A stretch of 64,000 nucleotides of DNA from Metellina segmentata (GCA_947359465.1 OX375878.1:88944377-89008376), one strand, 5' to 3'. Positions 1-12,035 are shown, counted from the stretch's first letter. A program made the numbers and translations. Notes: generated by a model from the letters alone, not told the origin.

Positions 1-580
1 TATTCCAGCATTTGAAACCCATACCCATATTCACTCATTTCAATGGGCGTAGATCACCTCGGCCGTCTTCTCTTATTCACTTCCATATAATAAACTTTGG
101 AACACATACTTATATTCACTCTCTTCAAAATGAATGGATTATTCCCACGTTTGAAACCCACATTTATCCCTCTCGATACGTATGGATAACCCGGGCTTTT
201 GAAATTCATACTCATATTCGCTTTCATCGTTTAGACTTTGAAACCAATATTGATAGTCACTCCCTTCAATATGTATGATCATCCCCGCTTTCGAAACCCA
301 TATTCATATTTACTCCTTTCAATTCGTATGGATCACTGAAGCTTTTGAAACCCATACTCATATTCAATCCCTTCGATATGTATGGATTATCCCCACGTTT
401 CAAACCTATTCCCATATTCTCAATTCGTATGGATCACTAACGCTTTTGAAACCCATACTCATATTCACTCCCTTTGATATGTACGGATTACTGCCGCGTT
501 TGAAACTCTTACTTATTCGTCTCAATACGTATGGGATCCTTTCCACTATTGAAACCCAAAATTACGTCCACTCTTGTTAA
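1..580. repeat. Degenerate 54-bp tandem repeat (satellite-like)
   Basis: The motif TTTGAAACCCATACTCATAT recurs with variations near 12, 100, 150, 198, 237, 291, 345, 399, 447, 501 and 549. Spacing is mostly 54 or 48 bp, with one odd step of about 38. The array begins outside the window. Because 54 and 48 are multiples of three, long plus-strand frames stay open (12-278, 275-580) and give an 18-residue peptide repeat; I do not take these as genes. Confidence 0.85.
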
Positions 581-1480
581 TATGCCACTAACTTTCAAAT
601 GTACCGACATCTCTCACTGCAAGTTGGTCGCTCAGGCATCCCCTGCAAAAACTGCCAATCCCGAACGCAACAAGAGAAAGAAGTCGGACCACTGCCAGAG
701 GAGCGCACCATCTTTCCGTCACAAAAGACAGCCTGCCTCCTCCACCCCGTGAGGATCCGCAGCTGGAGAGCCCAGGGAGCATTAAAACCACTTGACCATC
801 ATACAGGGAAAGAGGATTCCCCTCTCCGCACGTGACCAGAACACTAGTTAGAATGTTCAGAAACTGCATTCTGCGGCACCCTCTCCAGAACATGTAGTTG
901 CCTGTAAGAGGACCCTGGTGCTAAGCCGGGAATCGAATGCTGGTGACGTGTCATAGGGGAGGAGGTCGGAAATCAGGCAGCGTTTGTCATGGCATTCGAA
1001 TATTCGGTTGACATTAAAAACGGCCCCCCGAGGAATTTCAATCAATGGTGCGGGCAGCGGTTTAAATACTTGGAGCAACATCGAGGCGATTCAGATTGGG
1101 ATTATTTTAGATTGTAGTTTACGTTTTGCTTTTGCTATCCGTTGTGATAAGTTAGCGTCTGCATAATTTCCGGTAAGAATTTTTCAGGGAATCGGTCTAT
1201 TTATTTTGCTTATGTTATCAGTGGCTACTCATATCAATTGCCAAACGATAATTATGGAGAATCGTAGTTTGTTTGTTTCTAACGCGATTAGCAAGAAAAC
1301 CTGACCCAGAAGAAGACATACAAGAATGGGACTATTAGTTAGGCTTCACTATTATTAAACAGACAATTCATCAGAACGCCCAGCAGCTAATCGGAAAATA
1401 CTTATAAATATTATACATTTTGAGGTCGGCAACGTATCTTTTCATAAATGTAAGACTTCCATAATTGGTTGAGCTATTTA
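581..1480. other. Non-repetitive stretch, no gene seen
   Basis: From 600 to 1100 the sequence is more GC-balanced than its surroundings and carries short frames on both strands, none with a recognisable domain. From 1100 to 1480 it is AT-rich with no signal I can support. Confidence 0.4.
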
Positions 1481-1488
1481 ATTTAAAA

Positions 1489-1897
1489 TGCAATTAAAAA
1501 AATTGTTTCAGTTATTTACTTTGGATTACATGTAAATAACCTATCGATAAATTCAACACTTTTCATTCGATTCCTTTTTAAAATTTGTTTATTTTATTTC
1601 AATTTGGTCTCAAGTCCTACGATTTAAAATGACAATCATGACAGATAGAAGTAGTTGACGTATTAACATATTAAGAAATATAAAACCATAGTTGTTAACA
1701 CTTTAATTATGACATGCAATTCAAACAAATTGCTTTAGTTATTTATCTCTTGGATTATATTTAAATAGCTTACCAAGAAATTTTATAACACTTATCATTT
1801 CATTATCTCTTTTTTTAAATGTATTTAGTTGTTTCACTTTGATCTCAAATCACACGATTCAAAATGACTATCGTATGACAGGTAGAAGTCGTTGAAC
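1489..1897. repeat. Tandem duplication, period about 226 bp
   Basis: Unit 1 (about 1489-1660) and unit 2 (about 1715-1897) share the same order of landmarks: ATGCAATT, a GTTATTTA/TTGGATTA core, TTTCA, GATCTCAA/GGTCTCAA, then ATGAC and AGGTAGAAG/AGATAGAAG. Divergence is substantial, so this is an old duplication of non-coding DNA. Confidence 0.75.
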
Positions 1898-4800
1898 AGT
1901 TTCCAAAAGAAACCTCCACATTTTTATGTATACGTAAATATATATTCGAGATGTAAGTAACGGTACAATGGTGTTCAGAGACCATTTACAGTTTCCTTTC
2001 ATACCTGAATGATAATGGATCCATTATCATAATTTCGCAAATGCGTTTGGAACATTTCCATTAACTAACTATAGTCTTTCCTTAAAGAACAATATGTTTA
2101 ATCCGTGCGCTTACAAATATAAAAATTTACTGTGTTTGATGTGTGGTATTCTCATAGAAACGCAACTAATAGAAGTTATGGAAAGGAATACCAGGAAGCG
2201 TTTTGAAGTTGCCAGACAAGATACACATTACGAGTATTTGATAAAAATTGTTTTGGGATCGATTCAATTTGCGCATTCTATGTTTTGAATTTTTTTAGAT
2301 TAGGATAAATGGGGGACGAAATTAATTGCTTGGAAAATGCATGAATGATAATTTTATGTATTTCTCTTAAGTTTCTACAAATTTCAAAAATGTTTTTCTA
2401 TAATATTTTAACGTCATAAATTCATTGAAAAAAAATTTAGCTCGAACGAATATAATGCGTACGTTAAGGAAGACAACGTATATCAAAATGCATAGACAAC
2501 TTGTAATTAGATTGGCAAAACATATGTAAAAATAAATTATTGGTATGCTGAAAACTTGATCGTTGGGAGAAAAGAATATATTCTTTATAACATTTAATCT
2601 TTACTCAAAAATTATAAACTATTTTCCATGAAAATTAAAAATATCTATGGACATCTGAAATTAGTTTCAATTTAGAATCTTACTGATACGCTGAAAACAA
2701 TATGTGAATTTCATTAGAATTCAATGTTATTCCAAAACTTTAGCCAGAGGATTCATGTTTATGATAAACATAAGACGTTTTTAACACTGAAATCAATAAC
2801 TGGAAAGTTGATGTAATTCAAAACTGTACTTACCCATTTCCACGTCAGATATAAAGCAAAGTGGTTAACACATTTCATAAAATTTTGCAATTACATTCGA
2901 TTTTAAAGTGAAATTATTGTAAATTAAAATTCACTTTTTTGAAGATAGTTTAACTTAGGTAAACCAAACTTTATAAATATATTTAATTTGATGAACTAGC
3001 AAAATATTATTTATTTCTAATTTAGAAAAACGAATATTGCTTAAAAGTAAAAAATTAAAATAGCAAATATATTTAATTCTAAGAAGAGAGTATTGAGTTA
3101 ATTATATGTCATTGTGCAATACATATTTTTTTAAATTACAGATGTAGTAATTTTAGTAAAAATGGTACAACACCCGCAAATTTAAAGTACCATTCATTGA
3201 AATTAATGATTAAAAATTTTAGATTCATTTTAACATTTCACACTTTTTTTTGAAAAAGATGAGATTAATGAAAGCAGATGAAAAAATGTTTGGATGCAAC
3301 ACATTAACCATACAGTATCTCGTAATCCAAGCTATGGTTTTAAGCAAGGTAACATCATCGGGAACTACAGATTTGACAGTTAAACAGTCATAACAGTGTT
3401 GGCATCTGATGACCATTAAAACTATTAGAAAAAGTTAAAAAATACATAAACGAGAAATTAAAAAAAGAGAAATTAACAAAACAATAATAACATGCTCAAA
3501 AACAAATTACCAAAAAAGATTTTTATTATTTCACAACTTTGGTACTTTGAAGACTAGAAAATATATTATTAAAATAACTTTGTTTTATACAAGATTTTCA
3601 ACTGGAAAAGCAAAATAGAAAAAAAATGCAAATAAGCGCTTGCATTCATGCAGGGAAACAACTACGAATTTCATCATAACATACATAAATACAAGAATAT
3701 ATTGCATTCATTCAATAAAATAATAAAGCTTACATTTCAACATGCATGATTTTTGATTTTTTTTTTGCTATCTATAGCAGGTGAGCAACAAATAAACGCA
3801 CTAAAATATCTGAAGATGTAAACAATGATTCTAATAAATAATACATTTTGTAAGGAGTTAAGTGTGCAGCAAAATGACTCAGTTATGCCAGCATGTTGAT
3901 TTCCTCCAAATTATGATGAAAGGATATTTTAAGCAAGCACATCTCAACATGAATTCATTGAACAACAATCTTCGTAAAATACTCATAATTACAATCAAGT
4001 ATGAATTAGCTTGAATTTATATTTTGCAATAAAATAATAAGGTACAATGGTCAGTGTAACTTATAAGTAACGTTTGTATATTAAAACGCTCAGAATATTT
4101 TTAGACTTTCAACAATTTCTATAATTTCATTTTGATTTTCGAACACCGGAAAGTAGCTTCATACGATAGAGCGTTATATAGAGAACATTTTAATAAAAAT
4201 TCCCTACAAAACCAATTCAATTTAAAATCAATCTTCCTCAGTCAAAAAATACAAATTTTGAGTTAAAAAACGACTTTCAAAACCATTCAGGTATTCTAAA
4301 AACAACGAAGAAAGGAGCAGGAAAAATATTTAATGCAATTCATCAAAAAAGTGCACTGTATAAAAAATTAAGTATTCCATTATTAATGTAAACACGGAAG
4401 ACATTTTCACTGAACTACGTTTAAAAAAAATAGATTTTGTTGCACAAATAACTTTTGGGTAGACAATGAGAAAAACACCATGAAAAAAAAAATGGCGGGT
4501 GCATAACGAACAGCAAATGCAATTTGTACTATCATTTAAGGATATTAGCAGCTTGGGGAGGGATAGCAACACGTGGCACCTACCCATGGCACGAAGGAAC
4601 GAATATCTTCAAACCCAGAAAAGAGGGTTCGAATGCATCACATGCTTCATAAAATACCTGTATTTCCTGCTGTCAATGGAAGTGCTTTACTAAGCCAGCA
4701 AGTGAAAGAGCATTGAAAAATGAGAAGAGAAAACGTATGTTAACGACTAGGAAAGGGGAACAGGTTAAAACGCATTGGAAATAATAAAAAAGAATGATTC

Positions 4801-6099
4801 GAGAGGGCAGAGAATGATTTTTCCTTTTAAAAAAGATCACACCACTAAGAATTAAAAAAAAATGACATAAAGTGCGGTCACAAGTAAACATCTAAGTCGT
4901 ATTTACAATATAGGCAACATTCCTTAAAACAATGAAAAAGCGACACTATAACTATTCACTTCAAAGAATTTGTTTGCGATTTAACAGTGTACAATACTAA
5001 TTTTTTTTACCCGTTCAAATACTGTGCAAGAAGACGAAAAGCCTTCATATTTTGATTTTATACTAAAAGCATTGTAGATATGCTTTTTTGTTACTTCCCA
5101 CTCAGAGAGTTTTTTTAAAAAAAGACGCGGTTTTATACACATATATTTGCTTTCAAATTTCTGGTAAAATTTATACTGAAATACGATGGTCCCACAATCT
5201 TCTGAGTGGGCGCTGTGAAGCAGTTTAATGGCCATCAGATAACGTCAATAAAAAAAGGATGAACGTAAAATAAGAAATAGTGCGTTATGACCGACGCAAC
5301 ATGCGTGTGCGCAGTAGCAGTTTAGTCGTTTTTGAACACAACCATTTTTCAGTCATTCATTGGAAATGAATCAGGACACGGAAATACAACGAATTATGAA
5401 ATACCTCCAGAAAATTTGATGCAATGAGCATCAAATAACGTTCAGTTAACAAATCTGCGACGTTACGTAAAACTGTTTTTGCGAAACCTCTTTTTATTCA
5501 ATTAAAATGAAACGCCAATGGTAATAATTGGCTGTTTTTTAAAAAGGTAAAAGCAATTTTAGAAGCCAAATTTCTCCAAATCACGAAAAACGTTTGAAAT
5601 GTATTAATTTTGTAAAAATGAGCGTCTTGAAATTTTTAAAAAAAATATCTAACCAAAAGCTTTAAATGCGAATGTTGTCGTCCATCAATTTTAAAATTTG
5701 GATTACCACTTAGTAAATGCAATAGCAACGTTATCTAAACGTTCTAAATAACACTTAAATGGAATGGGGCGCCCATTCTGCTAATGGACCAAGTTTAAAA
5801 TAAGCCGATTCGACTAGTGTCAGTATTGCACTGCGACTATGTTACGCAGCGGACACACATGTTACACCGTCATTAAAAGGAGGGCATACCTTCCTCAAAA
5901 GCCAAATGAATTTCTTTTTCTTAAGCTGGTTAGGAAACCTTCGTACAGTTACTTCACAAATAAATAATTACACATCTACATACATCGTGACATCTACACG
6001 CTAAGAATAATGCAAGATAATATCTTTCTCGTTAATAATAAATAGACTTGAAGCATACATTAATATTGTCTACAATCTTACTCCCTGAATGGATTTGAG
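1898..6099. other. AT-rich gene-free stretch
   Basis: Only short frames without recognisable domains occur on either strand. I see no repeat pair, tRNA-like head or inverted repeat that I can support. It lies downstream of the zinc-finger gene's 3' end and is probably intergenic. Confidence 0.4.
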
Positions 6100-7141
6100 A
6101 AGGTTTCAAAAAGCTTCTCGTGATTTTGATTGATTAATGGGACAAGTGTTCCGAACTGTTCGTTCGGTGAGAGAAGAAACAAACGCAAAGAGTCTCTCAT
6201 ATTTTGTGTTAACCTTAACTAACCTGAAAATATCCAGGCTCGGAATAAACATGTATAATTCTTTTTTTATCCTCCTTTTTAAGAGAGGAGAAGGCCCACT
6301 TGATGCAACAAAAATCACCTTACCAGTGGGGGGACTCCAGATCAGTTTTTGTTTTACCTCGTATTGCATTGATCCATTGCTCGGGCTTCGCAGGCACCTG
6401 TCGAAGACCCAATTGCACACCAGTTCCTCGTCGCAACATGAACCTGGGGAGATCCTCCGTATTCTTCGTGGCAGACATTGTACTTTGTTCTCTCTTTTAA
6501 ATTTTATTTTCTTAAAAAGACCCTGAGTAAGAAGGAGGACAGTCACCGAAGAGTTCTGAGTCGCTTTCCATCTGGATCACCCGCAGCGAGACGAAGGCAA
6601 GCAGAGGATACTTTTATACTTGAGCAAGTCCCTTTATCCAAACAACCGGATTCAGATTGGTATTTCCCGAACGATCGAATGGAGTGTATGTCGAAACTCG
6701 CGCTAAGCTACTTATTGAATGCGTTACTTCCATTCTTGGTAAATGAATCTGCATGCTACAATACCGGAGTTCAACCATAGTGATATGACTTACAATACAC
6801 TTATACACATTGCGGAACAAATAGTTCAAAAAACTTTCAACCATTTTGATTTTTTTTTCTTCTTTTCAGGATGCGTGATTAATTATTTTTTTCTTAAAAT
6901 CTATATAAGTTATATTTAAAGTAACAACGAATAAAAACGTAAATACTACTACAGAGTATGGCTAATACTTTTTCTCTTTTTTCAAATACATTTTGATTTT
7001 CGGCTTGGGATGGCTCCTCATCGGGACCTGAGCTTCGGTCTCACTGAAAATATTATATTACAGCGAAGCCAGGCCACGATGAGGTTGCGATTCGTAACGT
7101 AACAGTTTGTCTCGTACCCCTCTCACGCTCTCACCCCGCCC
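6100..7141 (-). other. Probable 3' UTR and downstream flank of the zinc-finger gene
   Basis: This stretch is less AT-rich than the sequence to its left. Candidate AATAAA signals on the minus strand lie at 6503-6508 and, further out, 5493-5498. Neither has a clearly GT-rich element behind it, so the end of the transcript is uncertain. Overlapping ORFs on both strands at about 6106-6546 match no family I recognise and look like chance frames. Confidence 0.35.
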
Positions 7142-10100
7142 TCATGCCGGAGTGAGCGTGAACGCTACAGTCATGGGTTGGGACACTTTCTGGCACACGG
7201 GGAGGTAGACTAGTGAGGGCACGAAGGTGCCATTTCGGGTGACTCCGTCGCATTCCGGCTGTGCGAGCAGAAACGGTTGCATGATGAAGGATCCGGCAGT
7301 CGGGGGGTTCTGGGGCATGGCGAAAGTCATGGGGAGGTGGGGACTGTTCGGAGGCGGAGGAGGCATGCCAGGAGGAAAGACATCCAGCGCTCCTGGTGGC
7401 TTCGGCGAGGTGATACAGGGCGTCGGCGACTCGGCATTGACCGGAGACATGTCCGCGTTGGAAGCGGACTTCTCTTCGCTGGCAGGGCTGCTGTCGAACT
7501 TCGGCTTTCCCGCCGACTCGACGAGCTCGTTGTGGTGTTGCCGATTGATATGTATTCTCAACACGTTCCAGGTTCGGGTCAGGAAGCCGCAGAATCGGCA
7601 CCGGAACGGCTTAACGCTTTTCTGGAGCATCGAGCCGCCCGTCCGCTTGCCGCTGTGGGCAGCGTGGATGTGGGCCAAGCACAACTCCCGGGTTCGGAAC
7701 TTCTTGCTGCACTTGCTGCAGCGGTAGCGTCGGATTTTGTTGTTCGACGTGCCCAGGCCGCCCTTCCCGTGGGGGCCGGTGTCGCCCCCCTTCTTGTGGA
7801 AGTGCGAGTTCCAGGGCCTGTTCAGTAGCGACAGGTGGTTGGAGGAGTGCGAGGTCATGATCAGGGGCTGGGCCATGTCTTTGAGGTTGAGGCCAGCGGC
7901 TCGGTGGCTCAAGAAATGGCGCTGGAGTGAATGGTTGTATCGATACGCCCTATGGCAGACTCGACAGACGAATTTCTTCTCACCTTCGGTGTTCACTCCC
8001 GTGTGCCGCTTCTCGTGTGCGTAGAGATTGGACAGCCATCGAGTGGAGTAAACGCAAAAGGAGCAGTGGTAAATTCGACTGCCACCACCACCATGAGGCT
8101 TCGGGTGAGGTCTTGGATGATTGCCGTTCGGTGGTGCAGCACTCCCTGGCGAAGTGGTGCCGTTGACCCTCGCCTGTTCTGGGACCATCAGAGCTGAGGA
8201 GGAGTCGGCCGTTGACGTTTTAATCCCTGAGTTGTTGGCGACGACCCCTATCTCATCCGATGGCGAGTGATGGTCCTTGATCAGGTGAACATGGAGGGCA
8301 ACTTTGTCCGGAAATCCTTGACCACACAAGACGCACAAGCAGCTGTTGTCGATGCTCCCGTTGTTGGTGTTGTTTTCTGGGTTAGAGGGAAGAGAATTGT
8401 GAGAAAAGTTCTCCTTAAGTATGTTGCCGTGGTCGCTGATCATATGCGCCTTCAACCACTTTATGCTCTTGAATCGGCAGTTGCAGACCGGGCAGATTTC
8501 GGGATAGTGGCTGAAGTATCTTCCACTGGGATCGCTCAGATCCAAGCCCTGAAGTGGTTGCTCTTTGTCGAGGAAAGGAGGGAGTTCTCTTAACTCCTTG
8601 CCTTGAGAGCCCTCTTCGAAAATACCATGCGTGTTCTGCTTGTGAACTTTGAGGAAATATTTACTGCACAGTTCTTTCTGACATATGTCACACTGGACTC
8701 CGCCGATGGTACTGATCCTAGCTGCTTCGTGAGGTTGACTGTCCAGGTTGATGCCATGCATCTTAAGCATGTGCGTTTTCATGAAGTACTTGTTGCACAG
8801 TTCTTTATTGCAAATATTGCAGTAGTTACGGCCAGTTAAATTGCGAGGCTTGTCAAGCGTACACAAGGGATTGCTAGATGGATGCAGATTTGGAATATGA
8901 GCCGAATGAACAGACATTTGTGCGATATTTGTCAAGTTAGAGGAAGGTGTACTAGTTGATGAACTGGATAGGTTAAGACTGTGACTCAGGCTAGGCATGG
9001 GCGACATCTTAGGGATAGAAAGATTGCTAGGCAAGTGTCCAATATTAGATGTATGATTCGCATTTGATACTGGTATCAAGCTATTGGGATGGGATGAACT
9101 TGGGGTGAGTATTGAATTTCCAATAGAATTGGTCAAAATAGTTGACGAAGTTTGGGAACAAGTAACAGGACCAGATGATATATGCGACATAACCCCAGTT
9201 GATGGACTAGAGCGTGAATTATGGAGAGTGAGTGAGTTGTTGGATGTAATTACGGGAATGTGAGAAGTAACAGAAGAAAAGGGGGACAGACTGGACGCTT
9301 GATTCGGAGTAGATTGCGATGGTGTTAAAGAGCCACCGTTGGGAGTCAGGGATCGACTAACTGGCAAAGGTAGAAGGGATGACGAAAACGTATTATTCAC
9401 AATCGATTTAATTTGACATACTTCGTCAGCAAGTGATTTTTTAGGAGTTGAACTCATGTCGACTGGAAGTCCGTGAATGTTCTGTTTATGCGTCTTAAGA
9501 AAGTACTTGCTGCAGAATTCCTTCTGACATATTTCACAATAAGCCTCAGAATCAATAGTTGGCGATGAATTATTGAAACTCAATCTCTGAAAGTCAGAGA
9601 CACTATCAGATAACTTGGACTGCAGGCCAAATTCCCCGTTGTTATGTCCCGGGACGTGTCCATCTTCGTTGGGAAGAACACCGTGTTCATTCATCATATG
9701 CGCCCGCAAGAAATACTTGTTATCGAATTCCAGCTTGCACAGATTGCATATTATCTTGCTACTCTCAGAACCCGCTGAGGCATTCAGTTCCCTGATCATA
9801 CTTTGAAGCTTTTGAAGGTCTTGACTAGCTGCATCTTCTTGCAAAGAAGTGGGTATGTTCTCTGGAAGCAAAGAAGTTGGGGGAAGTGGAAGAGGAACGT
9901 GTGGCTTAATGAATTCATTTTCCTTGTTTTCCTGATTAGGATTTTCTCCCGATGGAGAATTGGGTTTGGATTTGCTCTCCTCCTTGATGTACGGAATGTT
10001 GTGAGTATAAAACTTATGCATTTTCAACAAATAAAGACTAGAAAATGGCCTATTACAGAAGTCACAAGAAAGCTCCCCACTCATACCTTCGAAAGACAGG

Positions 10101-11923
10101 CCTTGGGTATGATCCATGAGTAAACCTTCTGACATTCGACTATCATCATAATTACCATCGCCTTTTTCGTTGGATTGGCTACCTTGATTATGACTAGATG
10201 GCGGCATAGGACCCGACTGCTGCTTGCCAGGTGAAATTTCTGGCATGTTTATTCCATGCTTATTCAGTTTGTGGGTTCGAAGAAAGTATTTATTGCAAAA
10301 TTCTTTGCAACATAACTCACAAAATGCATCAGCATTGATCACTCCCATTTCTCTCAGCTTCTCCGGTGTAAAAACATGCGACACAGAATTTTCACTTGAA
10401 GAGCCTTGGTGTCCCGGGGACGGGAGACTAACAGAAATGGCACCAGATGTAACAGGAGGACAAAAAATGGAAGAGTTGGTCACGATCCCAGCAGACGAGG
10501 CGACCGGAGTGCTCGCTTTACTGTTATTTTGCAAATTAAAAATAGACGGGAATTCCATCTTGGAGAAAGTGTGGTCTCGAGCGTCCTCAGACATTTTATC
10601 AATGAAGCTGGGTGCAGCTGTCAGCGACAACGCACAAGTGGTCATTACAGGAGAGTTGCTTTTAGTGTCTTGAGAGGGCGTAGTGCTAGGAGAAATATTC
10701 TGACCAGGTTCAACGATCCCATGGATCTTCTGCCGATGCTTCTTGAGGAAATACTTGTTGCAAAATTCTTTCTGGCATATTTCGCAGTAGGATTCCATAT
10801 TCAAGAGTCCTGTTCTAGGCGGCAAGGGTTCTGAATTTGGCGTCGGAAGCATATGAGGTAAGGGAATGGGACTGTTCAAGCTGGTAGACAAGTATGGGGC
10901 GCCGTACGGGGAGCTGACGATGGACTCGACTGAGTATATGCCATGCTTGTTTGCCTTGTGTGTCTTCAAAAAATACTTGTTGCAGAACTCCTTATTGCAG
11001 AGTTCGCAGTAGGCTTCCAGGTTGAAGATCCGGACTCCCTGACTGGAATGTGAGGTGCCGTTCGAAACTGGCGGTGTCTGCCCCTGAGGGATGACTGGAA
11101 AAAGGAATGGTGTCATCGGATTGGGAAACATGGAAAGCGGAACAGGCATACTTCCAGGTTTCGAGTCGTCGCTTCTTGTAAATGGAATGAACGGCGGCAT
11201 CGGTGGAAATGGAAAGTGAGGGGTCTTGTAGTCCCGACTGTCCGGCAACAGACCATCCGGAGGACTGCTTCTGGTCTGGTCAAGTGGAACTATTTGCTGG
11301 ATTGCAATATCACTGGCTTTGGATGAGTTTTCTTTGGCTGGTTCGTTACTCCCTTCCCTGCTATTAGTACTGTTATTTGAGGTAGCTTTGTTGTACGATT
11401 GCTGCTGGAGCTGTCTTTCCAGTACTTTTTGAACATGTTCTTCCTCCACGTGTACCCTGAGATGGTCTTCGCTGTCAAACGCGCTCGCACAGTGATGACA
11501 CCGGTAGACATGGATGTGATTATCTTCAGGCTTGTTATTGTTGTATTCGGATTTGGTTTGCAAGTCGAGGGCTTCATCACTGTGCTCGTCCACGCTGGCG
11601 TTGCAGTCTTCGCCAGCACTTTCCAGCAAAGGCATCACAGGTGTTGTCTGGTATCGCAAAGGGTTACTCTGTTTACGTCGCTTCTTAGTTTTAGACTCTT
11701 CCATTGTGCTGTTTTCGCAACTCGTTGGAGGGCTTCTGTTTTGATTCTCACTACTGTTGCCATCTTCGTCGCCGGAGCACGTCTGGCTCTCCAGAGGAGA
11801 TGCTCGTTCGTTTGAGCTCCCATGATGTATGAGCTCCATGGGCTCCATCATGTCGGAACTCATGTGCATGATCATAGACTTCTCAACACTCAGTCCATAC
11901 ATATCACAACAGCCTTGTTGCAT
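7142..11923 (-). CDS. Large protein with 15 C2H2 zinc fingers, probable nuclear transcription factor
   Basis: The ORF encodes 1593 residues and ends in TGA at 7142-7144. The ATG at 11921-11923 is chosen because an in-frame TGA lies at 11942-11944. Fifteen C2H2 fingers are visible, at about residues 140-163, 305-327, 379-401, 534-556, 619-641, 725-747, 795-817, 1034-1056, 1077-1099, 1143-1165, 1196-1218, 1286-1307, 1319-1340, 1400-1423 and 1441-1463. Seven of them (fingers 2, 3, 4, 6, 7, 8 and 9) are near copies of one sequence, with a core like CNKYFLKTHK, H-x4-H spacing and a following Gly. A basic cluster KTKKRRKQ (78-85) could be a nuclear signal. Linkers are Ser/Thr/Pro/Asn-rich (about 840-1030), with Pro-rich stretches near 235-280 and 1507-1530. 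C2H2 proteins of this kind usually bind DNA in the nucleus. I do not recognise the specific orthologue, and its targets cannot be read from the sequence. Confidence 0.95.
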   Translation of the reverse strand: MQQGCCDMYGLSVEKSMIMHMSSDMMEPMELIHHGSSNERASPLESQTCSGDEDGNSSENQNRSPPTSCENSTMEESKTKKRRKQSNPLRYQTTPVMPLLESAGEDCNASVDEHSDEALDLQTKSEYNNNKPEDNHIHVYRCHHCASAFDSEDHLRVHVEEEHVQKVLERQLQQQSYNKATSNNSTNSREGSNEPAKENSSKASDIAIQQIVPLDQTRSSPPDGLLPDSRDYKTPHFPFPPMPPFIPFTRSDDSKPGSMPVPLSMFPNPMTPFLFPVIPQGQTPPVSNGTSHSSQGVRIFNLEAYCELCNKEFCNKYFLKTHKANKHGIYSVESIVSSPYGAPYLSTSLNSPIPLPHMLPTPNSEPLPPRTGLLNMESYCEICQKEFCNKYFLKKHRQKIHGIVEPGQNISPSTTPSQDTKSNSPVMTTCALSLTAAPSFIDKMSEDARDHTFSKMEFPSIFNLQNNSKASTPVASSAGIVTNSSIFCPPVTSGAISVSLPSPGHQGSSSENSVSHVFTPEKLREMGVINADAFCELCCKEFCNKYFLRTHKLNKHGINMPEISPGKQQSGPMPPSSHNQGSQSNEKGDGNYDDSRMSEGLLMDHTQGLSFEGMSGELSCDFCNRPFSSLYLLKMHKFYTHNIPYIKEESKSKPNSPSGENPNQENKENEFIKPHVPLPLPPTSLLPENIPTSLQEDAASQDLQKLQSMIRELNASAGSESSKIICNLCKLEFDNKYFLRAHMMNEHGVLPNEDGHVPGHNNGEFGLQSKLSDSVSDFQRLSFNNSSPTIDSEAYCEICQKEFCSKYFLKTHKQNIHGLPVDMSSTPKKSLADEVCQIKSIVNNTFSSSLLPLPVSRSLTPNGGSLTPSQSTPNQASSLSPFSSVTSHIPVITSNNSLTLHNSRSSPSTGVMSHISSGPVTCSQTSSTILTNSIGNSILTPSSSHPNSLIPVSNANHTSNIGHLPSNLSIPKMSPMPSLSHSLNLSSSSTSTPSSNLTNIAQMSVHSAHIPNLHPSSNPLCTLDKPRNLTGRNYCNICNKELCNKYFMKTHMLKMHGINLDSQPHEAARISTIGGVQCDICQKELCSKYFLKVHKQNTHGIFEEGSQGKELRELPPFLDKEQPLQGLDLSDPSGRYFSHYPEICPVCNCRFKSIKWLKAHMISDHGNILKENFSHNSLPSNPENNTNNGSIDNSCLCVLCGQGFPDKVALHVHLIKDHHSPSDEIGVVANNSGIKTSTADSSSALMVPEQARVNGTTSPGSAAPPNGNHPRPHPKPHGGGGSRIYHCSFCVYSTRWLSNLYAHEKRHTGVNTEGEKKFVCRVCHRAYRYNHSLQRHFLSHRAAGLNLKDMAQPLIMTSHSSNHLSLLNRPWNSHFHKKGGDTGPHGKGGLGTSNNKIRRYRCSKCSKKFRTRELCLAHIHAAHSGKRTGGSMLQKSVKPFRCRFCGFLTRTWNVLRIHINRQHHNELVESAGKPKFDSSPASEEKSASNADMSPVNAESPTPCITSPKPPGALDVFPPGMPPPPPNSPHLPMTFAMPQNPPTAGSFIMQPFLLAQPECDGVTRNGTFVPSLVYLPVCQKVSQPMTVAFTLTPA

Positions 11924-12017
11924 TTTTTGTTTTGTTTTGTTTCAATAGCTTTTATTTCTATGAGTCCGGGTACGCATCCTCCATTGTCCTTTTAACAAGG
12001 AAGTGCATTTTAAAAAC
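11924..12017 (-). other. 5' leader part of the zinc-finger exon
   Basis: On the minus strand a T-rich tract followed by TTTATTTCCAG ends at 12018, so the exon should begin at 12017. This places 94 nt of leader before the ATG. The in-frame TGA at 11942-11944 rules out an N-terminal extension of the protein in this exon, so any upstream exon is non-coding for this frame. The acceptor call is by eye; transcript data are not available here. Confidence 0.65.
11958..12008 (-). other. 16-codon upstream ORF in the zinc-finger leader
   Basis: An ATG at 12006-12008 opens a 16-codon reading frame closed by TAG at 11958-11960. It is out of frame with the main ATG and ends 34 nt before it. If the acceptor at 12018 is used, every spliced mRNA carries this uORF, which could lower translation of the main frame. 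Function is inferred only from position. Confidence 0.4.
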
Positions 12018-12035
12018 CTGGAAATAAACAAAATA
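12018..12035 (-). promoter_or_regulatory. Splice acceptor of the zinc-finger gene
   Basis: The minus strand reads TATTTTGTTTATTTCCAG immediately before the leader: a T-rich tract joined to CAG with no intervening AG. It is the nearest good acceptor upstream of the ATG. Confidence 0.6.

Noticed and set aside
6106..6546. 146-codon minus-strand frame and an overlapping plus-strand frame
   Set aside because: Both strands are open over the same bases, no domain is recognisable and the position fits the zinc-finger 3' UTR.
7227..11815. Many plus-strand frames of 60-183 codons opposite the zinc-finger gene
   Set aside because: They are antisense to a long, clearly coding frame and show no domains; the codon structure of the real gene creates them.
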